DNA of 64,000 nucleotides from Desulfovibrionales bacterium (lineage in GTDB: Bacteria > Desulfobacterota > QYQD01). The translations under genes were made by a program, and so were the position numbers. The notes beneath the pieces are model-generated. The model made no database searches, was not told where the DNA came from, and saw only the letters and a program-made list of their open reading frames with translations. Each line of letters opens with the position of its first letter. Position 1 is the stretch's first letter. This document shows, piece after piece, positions 52,523-60,519 of this stretch. Location: contig JAQURM010000010.1 of assembly GCA_028715605.1 (NCBI GenBank), forward strand, positions 1 to 64,000, read 5' to 3'.

Positions 52523-53054
52523 AAAACCTCTGGCAAAGATCGTTCTTATTGGTTATCGTGGTTCCGGGAAGACCACGGTAGGCCGGAGGTTAGCGGAGAG
52601 ATTGTCGGTGCTATTTACTGACACCGATATCCTGATCGAAGAGAAGGCCGGTATAACCATCAAAGAAATGGTGGAGAAAAAGGGATGGGCTTATTTCCGG
52701 GCAGTGGAAAAAGACGTCATTCGCGGTCTGGCCGGGGATAGGGCCATGGTAGTAGCGGCCGGCGGAGGCGCTGTCCTTGACCCGGAAAACCAGGCGCGCC
52801 TGAGAGAAGACAGTCTGGTTTTTTATCTGGCGGCGGATGAGGCCACGCTGGCCGGGCGTATCGCTAAAGATACCAGGACAGGTGACCAGCGGCCGTCTCT
52901 TACCGGGGAGACGGTAACGGCGGAAATCAGGGCGGTTTTAGAGGAGCGGGAGCCTGTTTATCGTAAGGCGGCCGATTATGTGATAAATACGGAAGGCCGG
53001 ACGGTGGACGATATTGTAGCGGAACTAACCGGTATTATAGAGAATAGAGACTAA
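52515..53054 (+). CDS. aroK: Shikimate kinase
   Basis: ATP-dependent phosphorylation of shikimate. The ATG at 52515 overlaps the end of aroA by eight bases and gives [21 protein letters not shown], the family's normal start; 179 residues. Walker [19 protein letters not shown], shikimate-binding [11 protein letters not shown] and [24 protein letters not shown] and the lid RPSLTGE are all present. Confidence 0.95.
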   Translation: MPKKPLAKIVLIGYRGSGKTTVGRRLAERLSVLFTDTDILIEEKAGITIKEMVEKKGWAYFRAVEKDVIRGLAGDRAMVVAAGGGAVLDPENQARLREDSLVFYLAADEATLAGRIAKDTRTGDQRPSLTGETVTAEIRAVLEEREPVYRKAADYVINTEGRTVDDIVAELTGIIENRD

Positions 53055-53071
53055 GACAAAAAGAGAGATAT

Positions 53072-54139
53072 ATGGCTGGGAATACATTCGGTAAGGTATT
53101 TAGGGTTACCACGTGGGGGGAATCCCATGGCCGGGCCCTTGGGGTAGTCATAGACGGCTGTCCTCCACTCATTCCTCTGAGCGAGGCGGATATACAGGCC
53201 GATCTGGAGCAGCGTAGGCCGGGAAAGGCCGGGGTGGTTGCGGCTACCAGGCGTAAGGAACCTGACGCGGTAGAGATTCTATCCGGTGTATTTGCCGGGA
53301 AGACCACGGGAACGCCGATTTCGCTTATTATCTTTAACCGTGACGTGGACACCTCGGCCTATGAGCCTATCAAGGACCTCTTTCGTCCGGGGCATGGAGA
53401 TTATACATACCTTAAGAAATATGGTATTCGCGATAACCGGGGGGGCGGCCGGGCCTCCGGACGGGAGACCGTGAGCAGAGTGGCGGCCGGCGCTGTAGCT
53501 CGCAAGCTTCTGGAGCGGGAGGGGGTACGGGTCATGGCCTATACCCTGGAACTGGGCGGCGTGCGCGCGGAAAAGATCGATTTGGCCGCGGTCGAGGAGA
53601 GCTCCCTCTTTTGTCCGGATCCGGAGGCGGCGCTGCGGATGGAGGAAAGAATTAATGAGGTGCGCGCGCGGGGAGATAGCCTTGGCGGCATAGTGGAGAT
53701 AGTGGCCAGGGGTTGCCCGGTTGGTCTTGGTGAGCCGGTCTTTGACAAACTGGACGGTGATCTGGCCAGGGCTATGATGAGTATCGGGGCCGTCAAGGGC
53801 GTGGAGATCGGCTCTGGTTTTGAGGCCGCACGCCGTCCCGGCTCACAGAATAACGACTCCATCCTGCCGCACGGTTTTGCTACCAATAATGCCGGGGGCA
53901 TATTGGCCGGTATCTCAAATGGGGATGACATAGTCGTGCGGGTGGCGGTAAAACCCATCCCATCCATTGCCAGGCCCCAGAAGACCGTAAATATTAACAT
54001 GGAACCACGGGAAATAACGGTCGGCGGTCGGCATGATATCTCGGCTATCCCAAGGATCGTTCCGGTTTGCTCGGCCATGATGCGGCTCACCTTGGCGGAT
54101 CATCTTTTGCGGCAGAGGGCTATCAAATCTCATGGATAA
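53072..54139 (+). CDS. aroC: Chorismate synthase
   Basis: FMN-dependent trans-elimination of phosphate from EPSP to chorismate. 355 residues. Signatures: [19 protein letters not shown] (near 12-30), [41 protein letters not shown] (short parts: [17 protein letters not shown] near 122), and [23 protein letters not shown] near residue 270. The stop overlaps the tyrA-like start by eight bases. Confidence 0.96.
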   Translation: MAGNTFGKVFRVTTWGESHGRALGVVIDGCPPLIPLSEADIQADLEQRRPGKAGVVAATRRKEPDAVEILSGVFAGKTTGTPISLIIFNRDVDTSAYEPIKDLFRPGHGDYTYLKKYGIRDNRGGGRASGRETVSRVAAGAVARKLLEREGVRVMAYTLELGGVRAEKIDLAAVEESSLFCPDPEAALRMEERINEVRARGDSLGGIVEIVARGCPVGLGEPVFDKLDGDLARAMMSIGAVKGVEIGSGFEAARRPGSQNNDSILPHGFATNNAGGILAGISNGDDIVVRVAVKPIPSIARPQKTVNINMEPREITVGGRHDISAIPRIVPVCSAMMRLTLADHLLRQRAIKSHG

Positions 54140-54920
54140 GAAGTCCATTACCATTGGCCTCGTCGGCGGCAGCGGGAGGATGGGGCAATGGTTTAAGCGT
54201 TTTTTTACTGCAGCTGGCTACAGTGTGGAAATAGCCGGTCGAAAGACCGCTATGACCCCGGTTGAACTGGCTAAGAGGAGCCGGGTCTTTATTGTCACCG
54301 TGCCTATTGATGTGACCTGCGCTACTATCAAAGAATTGGGGCCATACCTGGCGAAAGACGCCCTGTTCATGGATCTGACCTCCCTCAAGAAGGAACCGGT
54401 GGAGGCCATGCTTAAGTATTCTAAGGCTGAGGTCATCGGCACCCACCCTTTATTCGGGCCCCGGGAAAGGTCGCTGAAAGGCAAAAATATTGTGCTCTGT
54501 CCGGCCCGGGGCAAGAAATGGCTGCCCTGGTTAAAAGACCTTTTTGGGTCTTACGGCGGACATTTAGAAATAATGTCCCCGGATGAGCACGACCGGGCCA
54601 TGGCCATTGTGCAAGGACTTGTTCATGCGGCGCACATGGCTGTGGGTATGACCGTTGCCGGGAGCAAATTCCCTCTTTCTACCCTTGATAGTGTAGCTAC
54701 ACCCAACTTCAAAAAGAAATTGCAACAAGTACGCCGTCTGTTTAGCCAGGACGCTAACCTCTATGCCCAGATGCTTTTTTACAATCCCTACGTCCTGCCG
54801 CTACTTGAGTCCTATATGGACAATCTGCGCTATTTGGTTTCGGCTGTTCGAGAGAAAGAAACCGTAGCTATCGCGAAGGCCTTTGCCGGGTTTCGCCTCT
54901 ATATCAAAAGTGGAAATTAG
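54132..54920 (+). CDS. tyrA: Prephenate/arogenate dehydrogenase (TyrA-type)
   Basis: Oxidative decarboxylation of prephenate (or arogenate) toward tyrosine. 262 residues. NAD(P) motif [17 protein letters not shown] (near 9-25), then [34 protein letters not shown] with the catalytic His (near 100), and helices ending [12 protein letters not shown]. No chorismate mutase or ACT domain is attached, so control by tyrosine may rest on the operon attenuator and not on an ACT domain. Last gene of the aro operon; its product is the end point that fits the Tyr-rich leader. Confidence 0.9.
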   Translation: MDKKSITIGLVGGSGRMGQWFKRFFTAAGYSVEIAGRKTAMTPVELAKRSRVFIVTVPIDVTCATIKELGPYLAKDALFMDLTSLKKEPVEAMLKYSKAEVIGTHPLFGPRERSLKGKNIVLCPARGKKWLPWLKDLFGSYGGHLEIMSPDEHDRAMAIVQGLVHAAHMAVGMTVAGSKFPLSTLDSVATPNFKKKLQQVRRLFSQDANLYAQMLFYNPYVLPLLESYMDNLRYLVSAVREKETVAIAKAFAGFRLYIKSGN

Positions 54921-55329
54921 CGAACCATTCTTTAATTGATGGTTTCGTAAAAAAGGCTTTTCAACGCTGAGCACACAGAGTCCGCAGAGAAAAACTTTTG
55001 CCACCAAGGCACCAAGACACAAAGTTTAAAAATTCGAATTTCGAAATTAATCTGATCTCTTAGTGGCTTGGTGTCTTAGTAGCTGAATAGTTATAAATTC
55101 CTTTAATATGTTATCGCGGCGTTCTCAGCGACCCCTCACGCCTTCGGCGCATCTGCGAGCGGTAATTTTTACTTTTTGTGAAATCATCTTAATTGCCGTT
55201 ACCTGTCTGGTGCAAAAAAGCAACTCGACGCCATCCAGAATTGCACTATTGCAACCTTCCCATGACCCCGGCCCATCCTATAAATCCAGCAATTAAGGGA
55301 TGTTAGGTAATTTTTTGTGCGAAAATATA
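54921..55329. repeat. Non-coding gap with two interleaved dispersed repeats
   Basis: 54961-54993 and about 55105-55185 are halves of the CTGAGCAC..CAGAGTCCGCAGAG family, present uninterrupted at 26199-26310 (shared AATATGTTATC, GCGGTAATTTTTACTTTTT). Between them sits another repeat, GCCACCAAGGCACCAAGACAC near 54999-55019, mirrored by TAGTGGCTTGGTGTCTTAGT near 55061-55080. An imperfect hairpin CGAACCAT/ATGGTTTCG at about 54921-54951 may end the aro transcript. TTGCACTATTGCAA at 55242-55255 is a palindrome in the region where an activator could bind. No gene is seen. Confidence 0.55.
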
Positions 55330-55346
55330 TTGGCACGTTTTATGCC
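55330..55346 (+). promoter_or_regulatory. Sigma-54 promoter of the tmc cluster
   Basis: TTGGCACG-TTTT-ATGCC has the invariant GG at 55332-55333 and GC at 55344-55345 separated by exactly ten bases, with six of eight flanking -24 bases optimal. It lies 66 bases before tmcB copy 1. A PAS-AAA-Fis sigma-54 activator is encoded at the end of the same cluster, which supports the call. Confidence 0.78.
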
Positions 55347-55411
55347 TTACAGGTATGTTTAACTTGCTAATTAGTCATCTTTTAAACGGTCTTTAAAAGG
55401 AGGATATATTT

Positions 55412-56755
55412 ATGGCAGTACCTGCAACTGAGTTAAAAAAATGGGGAGAGATTATTGATGAGGGATTAGAACAAGGCGCAGCCAGACTTACGTACGAAAA
55501 GATAGAGCAGGTCATCAACCAGGTACTAAAGGGGGAGACCGGGGCGCGCATGAAGGTCTATGTGGATACCTGCATCCACTGTGGATTATGTTCCACCGCC
55601 TGTCATCAGTATCTCTCTAATAATGGCGATCCCGAATTTTCTCCGGTAGCAAAGGTCAAACGGACCATGTGGGAGATGCTCGATAAAAAAGGAAAGGTCA
55701 GCCCGGCGTTTATAAAAAAGGCCTCCGAGATTGCCTCTACAGAATGTAACATGTGCCGCCGCTGCAGTATGTTTTGTCCGTATGGTATTGATATAGCTTA
55801 TATTATGTCCATAGTTCGGAGGATTTGTCATTTGCTGGGGGTTACCCCGCTCTATATTCAGGATACAGCCCACAGCCATGCCGTCACCATGAATCAGATG
55901 TGGGTGAAAGAGGATGAGTGGGCAGATACCTTGCAGTGGCAGGAGGGTGAAGCCCAGGCTGAGATACCCAGTCTTCGCATCCCCCTTGACAAAGAAGGGG
56001 CGGATATCATGTATTCGGTCATCGGTCCGGAACCGAAGTTTTTGGCTCACCTTATCTACAATGCGGCTATTATCATGACCGTAGCCGGCGAGAACTGGAC
56101 CATGCCTTCGCTTCCGGGCTGGGACAACAGCGATATGGCCATGTACACCGGTGACTTTGAGGTGATGGGGCGGGTTAAAAGGACCCATTTTGAGAAGGCT
56201 GCTGAACTGAGGGTGAAAAAAATAGTCATGGGCGAATGCGGTCATGCCTTCCGTTCGGTATATGATGTGGGAAATCGCTGGGCAGGCTGGAAGATGCCGC
56301 CTATACCTATAGTCCATGGCATTGAGTGGTATTATAACCTGATTAAAGACGGCCGGATAAAGATAGCCAGAAAATTCGAAGAGCCGGTTACCCTGCACGA
56401 CCCGTGCAACGTCGTCCGTGGACGGGGATTACACGAGATGGCGAGGTATGTTATTAAGGCCACCTGCAAAAATTTCATAGAGATGTATCCCAACCGGGAA
56501 CATAACTATTGTTGCAATGCCGGGGGTGGGGTTATCAACTGCGGTCCTCCCTGGAAAACAAAGCGGGTAGTGTCCAATAAAATAAAGGCCGAACAACTTG
56601 CTGCCACCGGCGCGCATGTTTTAATCACCCCCTGCCACAACTGCCATTCCGGACTGGAAGACATCGTTAGTTACTATAAATTAGGAATGCATATCGTTTT
56701 TATTAGCGAGATACTGATGAAGACCATGGAAATTCCAGATTCATTGCGAGCCTAA
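55412..56755 (+). CDS. tmcB: TmcB-like iron-sulfur CCG-domain protein, copy 1
   Basis: Cytoplasmic redox subunit of a Tmc-type transmembrane electron-transfer complex, related to HdrD/DsrK. 447 residues. Two 4Fe-4S motifs: CIHCGLCSTACH (near 50) and CNMCRRCSMFCPYG (near 112). Two cysteine-rich CCG-like regions follow: GECGHAFRSV with HDPCN (near 272-328), and YCCNAGGG...TPCHNCHSG (near 368-418), the type that binds a non-cubane cluster in HdrB. About 75 percent of residues appear shared with the second copy at 59062. Strong ribosome binding site AAAGGAGGATAT; the sigma-54 promoter is upstream and a terminator directly downstream. Confidence 0.85.
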   Translation: MAVPATELKKWGEIIDEGLEQGAARLTYEKIEQVINQVLKGETGARMKVYVDTCIHCGLCSTACHQYLSNNGDPEFSPVAKVKRTMWEMLDKKGKVSPAFIKKASEIASTECNMCRRCSMFCPYGIDIAYIMSIVRRICHLLGVTPLYIQDTAHSHAVTMNQMWVKEDEWADTLQWQEGEAQAEIPSLRIPLDKEGADIMYSVIGPEPKFLAHLIYNAAIIMTVAGENWTMPSLPGWDNSDMAMYTGDFEVMGRVKRTHFEKAAELRVKKIVMGECGHAFRSVYDVGNRWAGWKMPPIPIVHGIEWYYNLIKDGRIKIARKFEEPVTLHDPCNVVRGRGLHEMARYVIKATCKNFIEMYPNREHNYCCNAGGGVINCGPPWKTKRVVSNKIKAEQLAATGAHVLITPCHNCHSGLEDIVSYYKLGMHIVFISEILMKTMEIPDSLRA

Positions 56756-56787
56756 GGCGTTTTGGGCTCGACTAAATATGGATAAGG

Positions 56788-56826
56788 CAACGGCCCATTA
56801 GAGAAAATGGGCCGTTGTTGTTTGAA
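56788..56826 (+). terminator. Rho-independent terminator after tmcB copy 1
   Basis: A 12-bp stem, 56788-56799 with 56806-56817 (CAACGGCCCATT/AATGGGCCGTTG), loop AGAGAA, followed by TTGTTTG. It suggests tmcB copy 1 is largely transcribed alone, separate from tmcD-tmcC-tmcB copy 2. Confidence 0.75.
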
Positions 56827-57074
56827 CTCAGAGCCAGGACGCCGTTTTATTGGCCTGCCATAAAAAAAGAACTTGACCACAGCAATTAAGACATGCTAGA
56901 TAGATATGAATCCTTATTCATCTTGTTATGTTTTTTGATGAAGGGTTGACCTTCGTCATGAATGGGTGAGTGATTGCTTTTTAGCATTAAGACCGGCAGT
57001 CTGAGTGAATAACATGAGACCAGCCGTCTCATGCAATAAGGTTAGCTCTAGATGTTTGAAAAGGAGGCGGTACA
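56827..57074. promoter_or_regulatory. Intergenic region with a weaker sigma-54-like site and an inverted repeat
   Basis: TGGGTGAGTGATTGCT around 56963-56978 also has GG-N10-GC spacing (GG 56964-56965, GC 56976-56977) with a good TTGCT but a poor CAC part. ATGAGAC and GTCTCAT (57014-57020, 57026-57032) form a 7-bp inverted repeat around CAGCC, possibly an operator or 5' UTR hairpin. AAAAGGAGG precedes tmcD. Confidence 0.4.
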
Positions 57075-58340
57075 ATGTCCGAATCAAAAAAGTGGGATTG
57101 GGATACGAGCGAAGAACTGATCGCGACTCCCAGTGAATGGAAGACTAAATTTGCCCGGGTGCAAGAGCCGTATGTCAGCCCTGACGGTAAAAAAGTCGCA
57201 GCCATAGTAAGAAATGAGGATGGAACTTATACGGCCTGCGTAAATGGTGAGGCCTGGGAGAACACCTATGATAATATGTGGAACCTGAGATTTGGTCCTG
57301 ATGGTCGCCTGACGGCTATAGTTTCAGAAGCAGGTGAGTGGACGTTAGCTGTAGATGGTGTGCCCTGGGAGAATAAGTTCGCCTATGTCTGGGACACCAA
57401 GTTCAACGAAGATGGTCAGACCATAGCGGTTAAGATTCAGCAGGATACGCGGTATGGATTGGTGGTGAATGACCAGCCGTGGGAGAATTTGTTTGAGCAT
57501 ATCGGTAAGTACGTCATGACGCCGGATGGGCAGCATATGGCCGCGGCAGTACAGGCAGTGCCGCTGGGCCAGGCCGAGGTTTTTAAGTTCAAGGAAGAAG
57601 GGACTTGGACGGTAGCCGTGGACGGCAATGCCTGGGAGAAGATTTTTACCAATGTCTGGGGCCTTGATTGCAGCCCGGATGGAAAGCACGTGGCAGCCGA
57701 GGTCAGGATGGGCCTTTACGATTACACCATCGCTATGGACGGAGAGATGTGGCCGGAGAAATTCAATTGTGTCTGGGAGCCGGTATTCCGGCCCAAGACG
57801 AGTGAAGCGCTGGCCACCGCACCGGTAAGAGCGGCCGGCAAATGGACGCTGGCCGTTAACGGCAAACCCGTCTGGGACAGTAAATTTGTGCAGTGCTGGC
57901 ATCAGACGTACAGCCCGGACGGCAGAAAACTGGCGGCCATTGTGGCCCCGTCTTTTGGACAATGGACGGTAGCTATTGACGGCAAACCGTGGGCAACGAC
58001 ATTTAATGAATTGGTTCAGGATGTTACCTTCAGCCCGGACGGCAATCGTTTGGCAGCCATTGCCAAGGACGACGGTCACTGGAAGATGGTGGTGGATGGT
58101 ACGCCCTGGCCGGCGATGTACGATATGGTATGGCCGCCGGTATTCAGTCCCGATGGTAGTAAGGTGGCGTCCAAGGTAGAGAAGGGCGGCAAATATACGA
58201 TTGCGTTGAATGGAAAGTCTTGGCGTGAATGCGAGGCCCTCTGGAATCCGGTCTTCAGCCCGGACGGAAAGAAGGTCCTGGTTCGATGCATAGAGGATGG
58301 TAAATACTATCGTCGTATCGTGCCGATATCAGAATTTTAG
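57075..58340 (+). CDS. tmcD: TmcD-like tryptophan-rich repeat protein
   Basis: A 421-residue protein built from about eight WD40/beta-propeller-like repeats of some 45 residues. Each has a SPDGKKVAA-type turn and a GxWTxAVDGxPWE-type strand (for example SPDGKKVAAIV at 36, GEWTLAVDGVPWENKF at 93, SPDGNRLAAIAKDDGHW near 325). It is strikingly rich in tryptophan, as is TmcD of Desulfovibrio, where it belongs to the TmcABCD complex of unknown partner specificity. No signal peptide is seen, so it should be cytoplasmic with TmcB. First gene of the unit tmcD-tmcC-tmcB copy 2. Confidence 0.8.
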   Translation: MSESKKWDWDTSEELIATPSEWKTKFARVQEPYVSPDGKKVAAIVRNEDGTYTACVNGEAWENTYDNMWNLRFGPDGRLTAIVSEAGEWTLAVDGVPWENKFAYVWDTKFNEDGQTIAVKIQQDTRYGLVVNDQPWENLFEHIGKYVMTPDGQHMAAAVQAVPLGQAEVFKFKEEGTWTVAVDGNAWEKIFTNVWGLDCSPDGKHVAAEVRMGLYDYTIAMDGEMWPEKFNCVWEPVFRPKTSEALATAPVRAAGKWTLAVNGKPVWDSKFVQCWHQTYSPDGRKLAAIVAPSFGQWTVAIDGKPWATTFNELVQDVTFSPDGNRLAAIAKDDGHWKMVVDGTPWPAMYDMVWPPVFSPDGSKVASKVEKGGKYTIALNGKSWRECEALWNPVFSPDGKKVLVRCIEDGKYYRRIVPISEF

Positions 58341-58357
58341 GTAAGGGGGGAAATATA

Positions 58358-59017
58358 ATGCAGGGTATTTATGAGTTTGTGCGGGGTCCGCTACTGTGGT
58401 TAACCTTTATCGTTTTCATCGGAGGCAGCCTGTATAAGCTGATTCCAATGTATTATCTACTCAAAAAGAAAGAGGCCTTTGTCCTGAGCTATATGAGTCT
58501 CAAATATAGCCTACGCTCCATCCTGCACTGGATTATACCTTTTGCCAGCGCAAATATGAGGCAGCGACCGATAATGACTGTTATGTCCTTTGGCTTTCAT
58601 ATCTGTCTCCTGGTAACACCTGTTTTTCTCCTTTCCCATATTGTCCTCTGGGACGAATCGTGGAACCTAAGCTGGTGGGCGCTGCCGGATTGGATTGCCG
58701 ACATCATGACCCTTGTGGTCATTGGCGCCTGCGTTTTTTTCGCTTTCCGGAGACAGATACTTCCCGAGGTGAAATACGTAACTTCTGTCGCGGATTACGC
58801 GATACTGGCCGTTACCGCCGCTCCGTTTATCACCGGCTTTCTGGCTTACCATCAATGGATCGAGTACAGGACTATGCTTATTCTGCATATTCTGTCCGGG
58901 GAGATTATGCTGATGGCCATCCCCTTCACCCGGTTGGTCCATATGTTCTACTTTTGGCTTACCAGGGCCTATATGGGCTCTGAATTCGGCGGCGTACGGC
59001 ACGCCAGAGATTGGTAA
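58358..59017 (+). CDS. tmcC: TmcC-like membrane cytochrome b-type subunit
   Basis: Integral membrane protein of 219 residues with about five transmembrane helices: LLWLTFIVFIGGSLYKLI, FGFHICLLVTPVFLLSHIVLW, IMTLVVIGACVFFAF, AILAVTAAPFITGFLAY and ILHILSGEIMLMAIPFTRLVHMF (given in parts). Histidines within helices (HICLL, SHIVL, LHILS, LVHMF) are candidate haem b ligands, as in NarI-like subunits. It would carry electrons between the periplasmic side and the cytoplasmic TmcB. The periplasmic cytochrome TmcA expected in the Desulfovibrio complex is not in this window. Confidence 0.82.
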   Translation: MQGIYEFVRGPLLWLTFIVFIGGSLYKLIPMYYLLKKKEAFVLSYMSLKYSLRSILHWIIPFASANMRQRPIMTVMSFGFHICLLVTPVFLLSHIVLWDESWNLSWWALPDWIADIMTLVVIGACVFFAFRRQILPEVKYVTSVADYAILAVTAAPFITGFLAYHQWIEYRTMLILHILSGEIMLMAIPFTRLVHMFYFWLTRAYMGSEFGGVRHARDW

Positions 59018-59061
59018 TTCGCGCTTCTACTTTGCGGAGGTCTTAAAAGGAGGATATACTT

Positions 59062-60402
59062 ATGGCAGTACCTGCAACCAAGTTAAAGGAAAAAAAAGAG
59101 ATAATAGATGTAGGCTTGGAGGAAGGGGCGGCGAGGCTTACGTATGAAAGGATAGAACAGGTCATAAACCGCGTGATTACGGCGGAGATGGCTGCCCGCA
59201 TGAAGGTCTATGTGGATACCTGTATCCACTGCGGCCTGTGCTCCACGGCCTGTCATTATTACCTTTCCCACGGGACTCCCGAATGGGCGCCGGTAGGTAA
59301 GGTCAAACAGACCATGTGGGAAATACTGGAGAAGAAAGGCAAGGTCAGCCCGGAGTTTATAAAGAGGGCCTCGATAATTGCCTCTACGGAGTGTAATGTA
59401 TGCCGGCGCTGCAGTATGTATTGTCCCTATGGTATTGATATAGCCTACATCATGGCCACGGTGCGGCGCATCTGCCATCTGTTGGGGGTAACGCCCCAGT
59501 ACATCCAGGATACGGCCCACAGCCACTCCGCGACCATGAACCAGATGTGGGTGAAAGAGGATGAGTGGATAGACACCCTCCAGTGGCAGGAAGGAGAGGC
59601 CCAGGCCGATATGCCAAGCCTCCGTATCGCTCTCGACAAAGAGGGCGCGGACATTATGTATTCGGTCATCGGCCCTGAGCCCAAATTCCGGGCCCAGCTC
59701 ATATATCAGGCGGCGATCCTCATGACCGCAGCAGGAGTAGACTGGACTATGCCAGCCAGCCCGGGATGGGATAACAGCGATATGTGCATGTTTACCGGCG
59801 ACTTTGAAATGATGGGCCGCGTCAAAAGGACCCACTTTGAGACCGCTGCCAAGCTGAGGGTGAAAAAGATCGTCATGGGTGAATGCGGTCACGCCTTCCG
59901 TTCGGTCTATGACGTGGGCAACCGCTGGCTGGGCTGGAAGATGCCGCCCATTCCGGTCATCCATGCCACACAGTTCTATTATGAACTGCTCAAGGAGGGT
60001 AAGATCAAGATAGCGAGAAAGCTCAAGGAACCGGTTACCCTGCATGACCCGTGTAATATCGTCCGGGGACGTGGGCTCCATGAGATGATGCGTTATTTAG
60101 TCAATGCTACCTGTGAGAATTTTGTAGAGATGTATCCCAACCGGGAACAGAACCATTGTTGTTGCGCCGGTGGAGGCGTAATTAACTGTGGCCCGCCCTG
60201 GAAGACCAAACGTGTCGAGTCCAACAGTATCAAGGCAGAGCAGTTGGCGGCTACGGGGGTGCACATTTGCATCGCTCCCTGCCATAACTGTCACGGAGGA
60301 CTGGAGGATATCATTAATACCTATAAACTTAATATGCACACCATGTTCTTTATCGATGTGCTGATGAAGACTATGGAGATCCCGGATTCATTGAAGGCGT
60401 AG
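59062..60402 (+). CDS. tmcB: TmcB-like iron-sulfur CCG-domain protein, copy 2
   Basis: A 446-residue paralogue of the protein at 55412 with the same domain order: CIHCGLCSTACH, CNVCRRCSMYCPYG, GECGHAFRSV, and the last CCG-like region as HCCCAGGG...APCHNCHGG. The second copy has three consecutive cysteines (CCC) where copy 1 has YCCNAGGG. The ribosome binding site and first ten codons (AAAAGGAGGATAT, MAVPAT) are almost the same in DNA as in copy 1, showing recent duplication or conversion. It follows tmcC by 44 bases and is itself followed by a terminator, so it is the TmcB most likely to be made in step with TmcC and TmcD. Confidence 0.85.
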   Translation: MAVPATKLKEKKEIIDVGLEEGAARLTYERIEQVINRVITAEMAARMKVYVDTCIHCGLCSTACHYYLSHGTPEWAPVGKVKQTMWEILEKKGKVSPEFIKRASIIASTECNVCRRCSMYCPYGIDIAYIMATVRRICHLLGVTPQYIQDTAHSHSATMNQMWVKEDEWIDTLQWQEGEAQADMPSLRIALDKEGADIMYSVIGPEPKFRAQLIYQAAILMTAAGVDWTMPASPGWDNSDMCMFTGDFEMMGRVKRTHFETAAKLRVKKIVMGECGHAFRSVYDVGNRWLGWKMPPIPVIHATQFYYELLKEGKIKIARKLKEPVTLHDPCNIVRGRGLHEMMRYLVNATCENFVEMYPNREQNHCCCAGGGVINCGPPWKTKRVESNSIKAEQLAATGVHICIAPCHNCHGGLEDIINTYKLNMHTMFFIDVLMKTMEIPDSLKA

Positions 60403-60430
60403 CGGCCTGTTTGCTAAATTGCAGGCACAA

Positions 60431-60464
60431 AAAATGGCCCATCCAAAGATGGGCCATTTTTTTC
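60431..60464 (+). terminator. Rho-independent terminator after the tmc unit
   Basis: A 13-bp stem, 60431-60443 with 60448-60460 (AAAATGGCCCATC/GATGGGCCATTTT), loop CAAA, followed by more T. It separates the tmc genes from the activator gene. Confidence 0.85.
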
Positions 60465-60519
60465 TGTAAATTAACAAGCAGGATTTGCAAATCAATAAAA
60501 TAAGAGCTAATTTAATATC

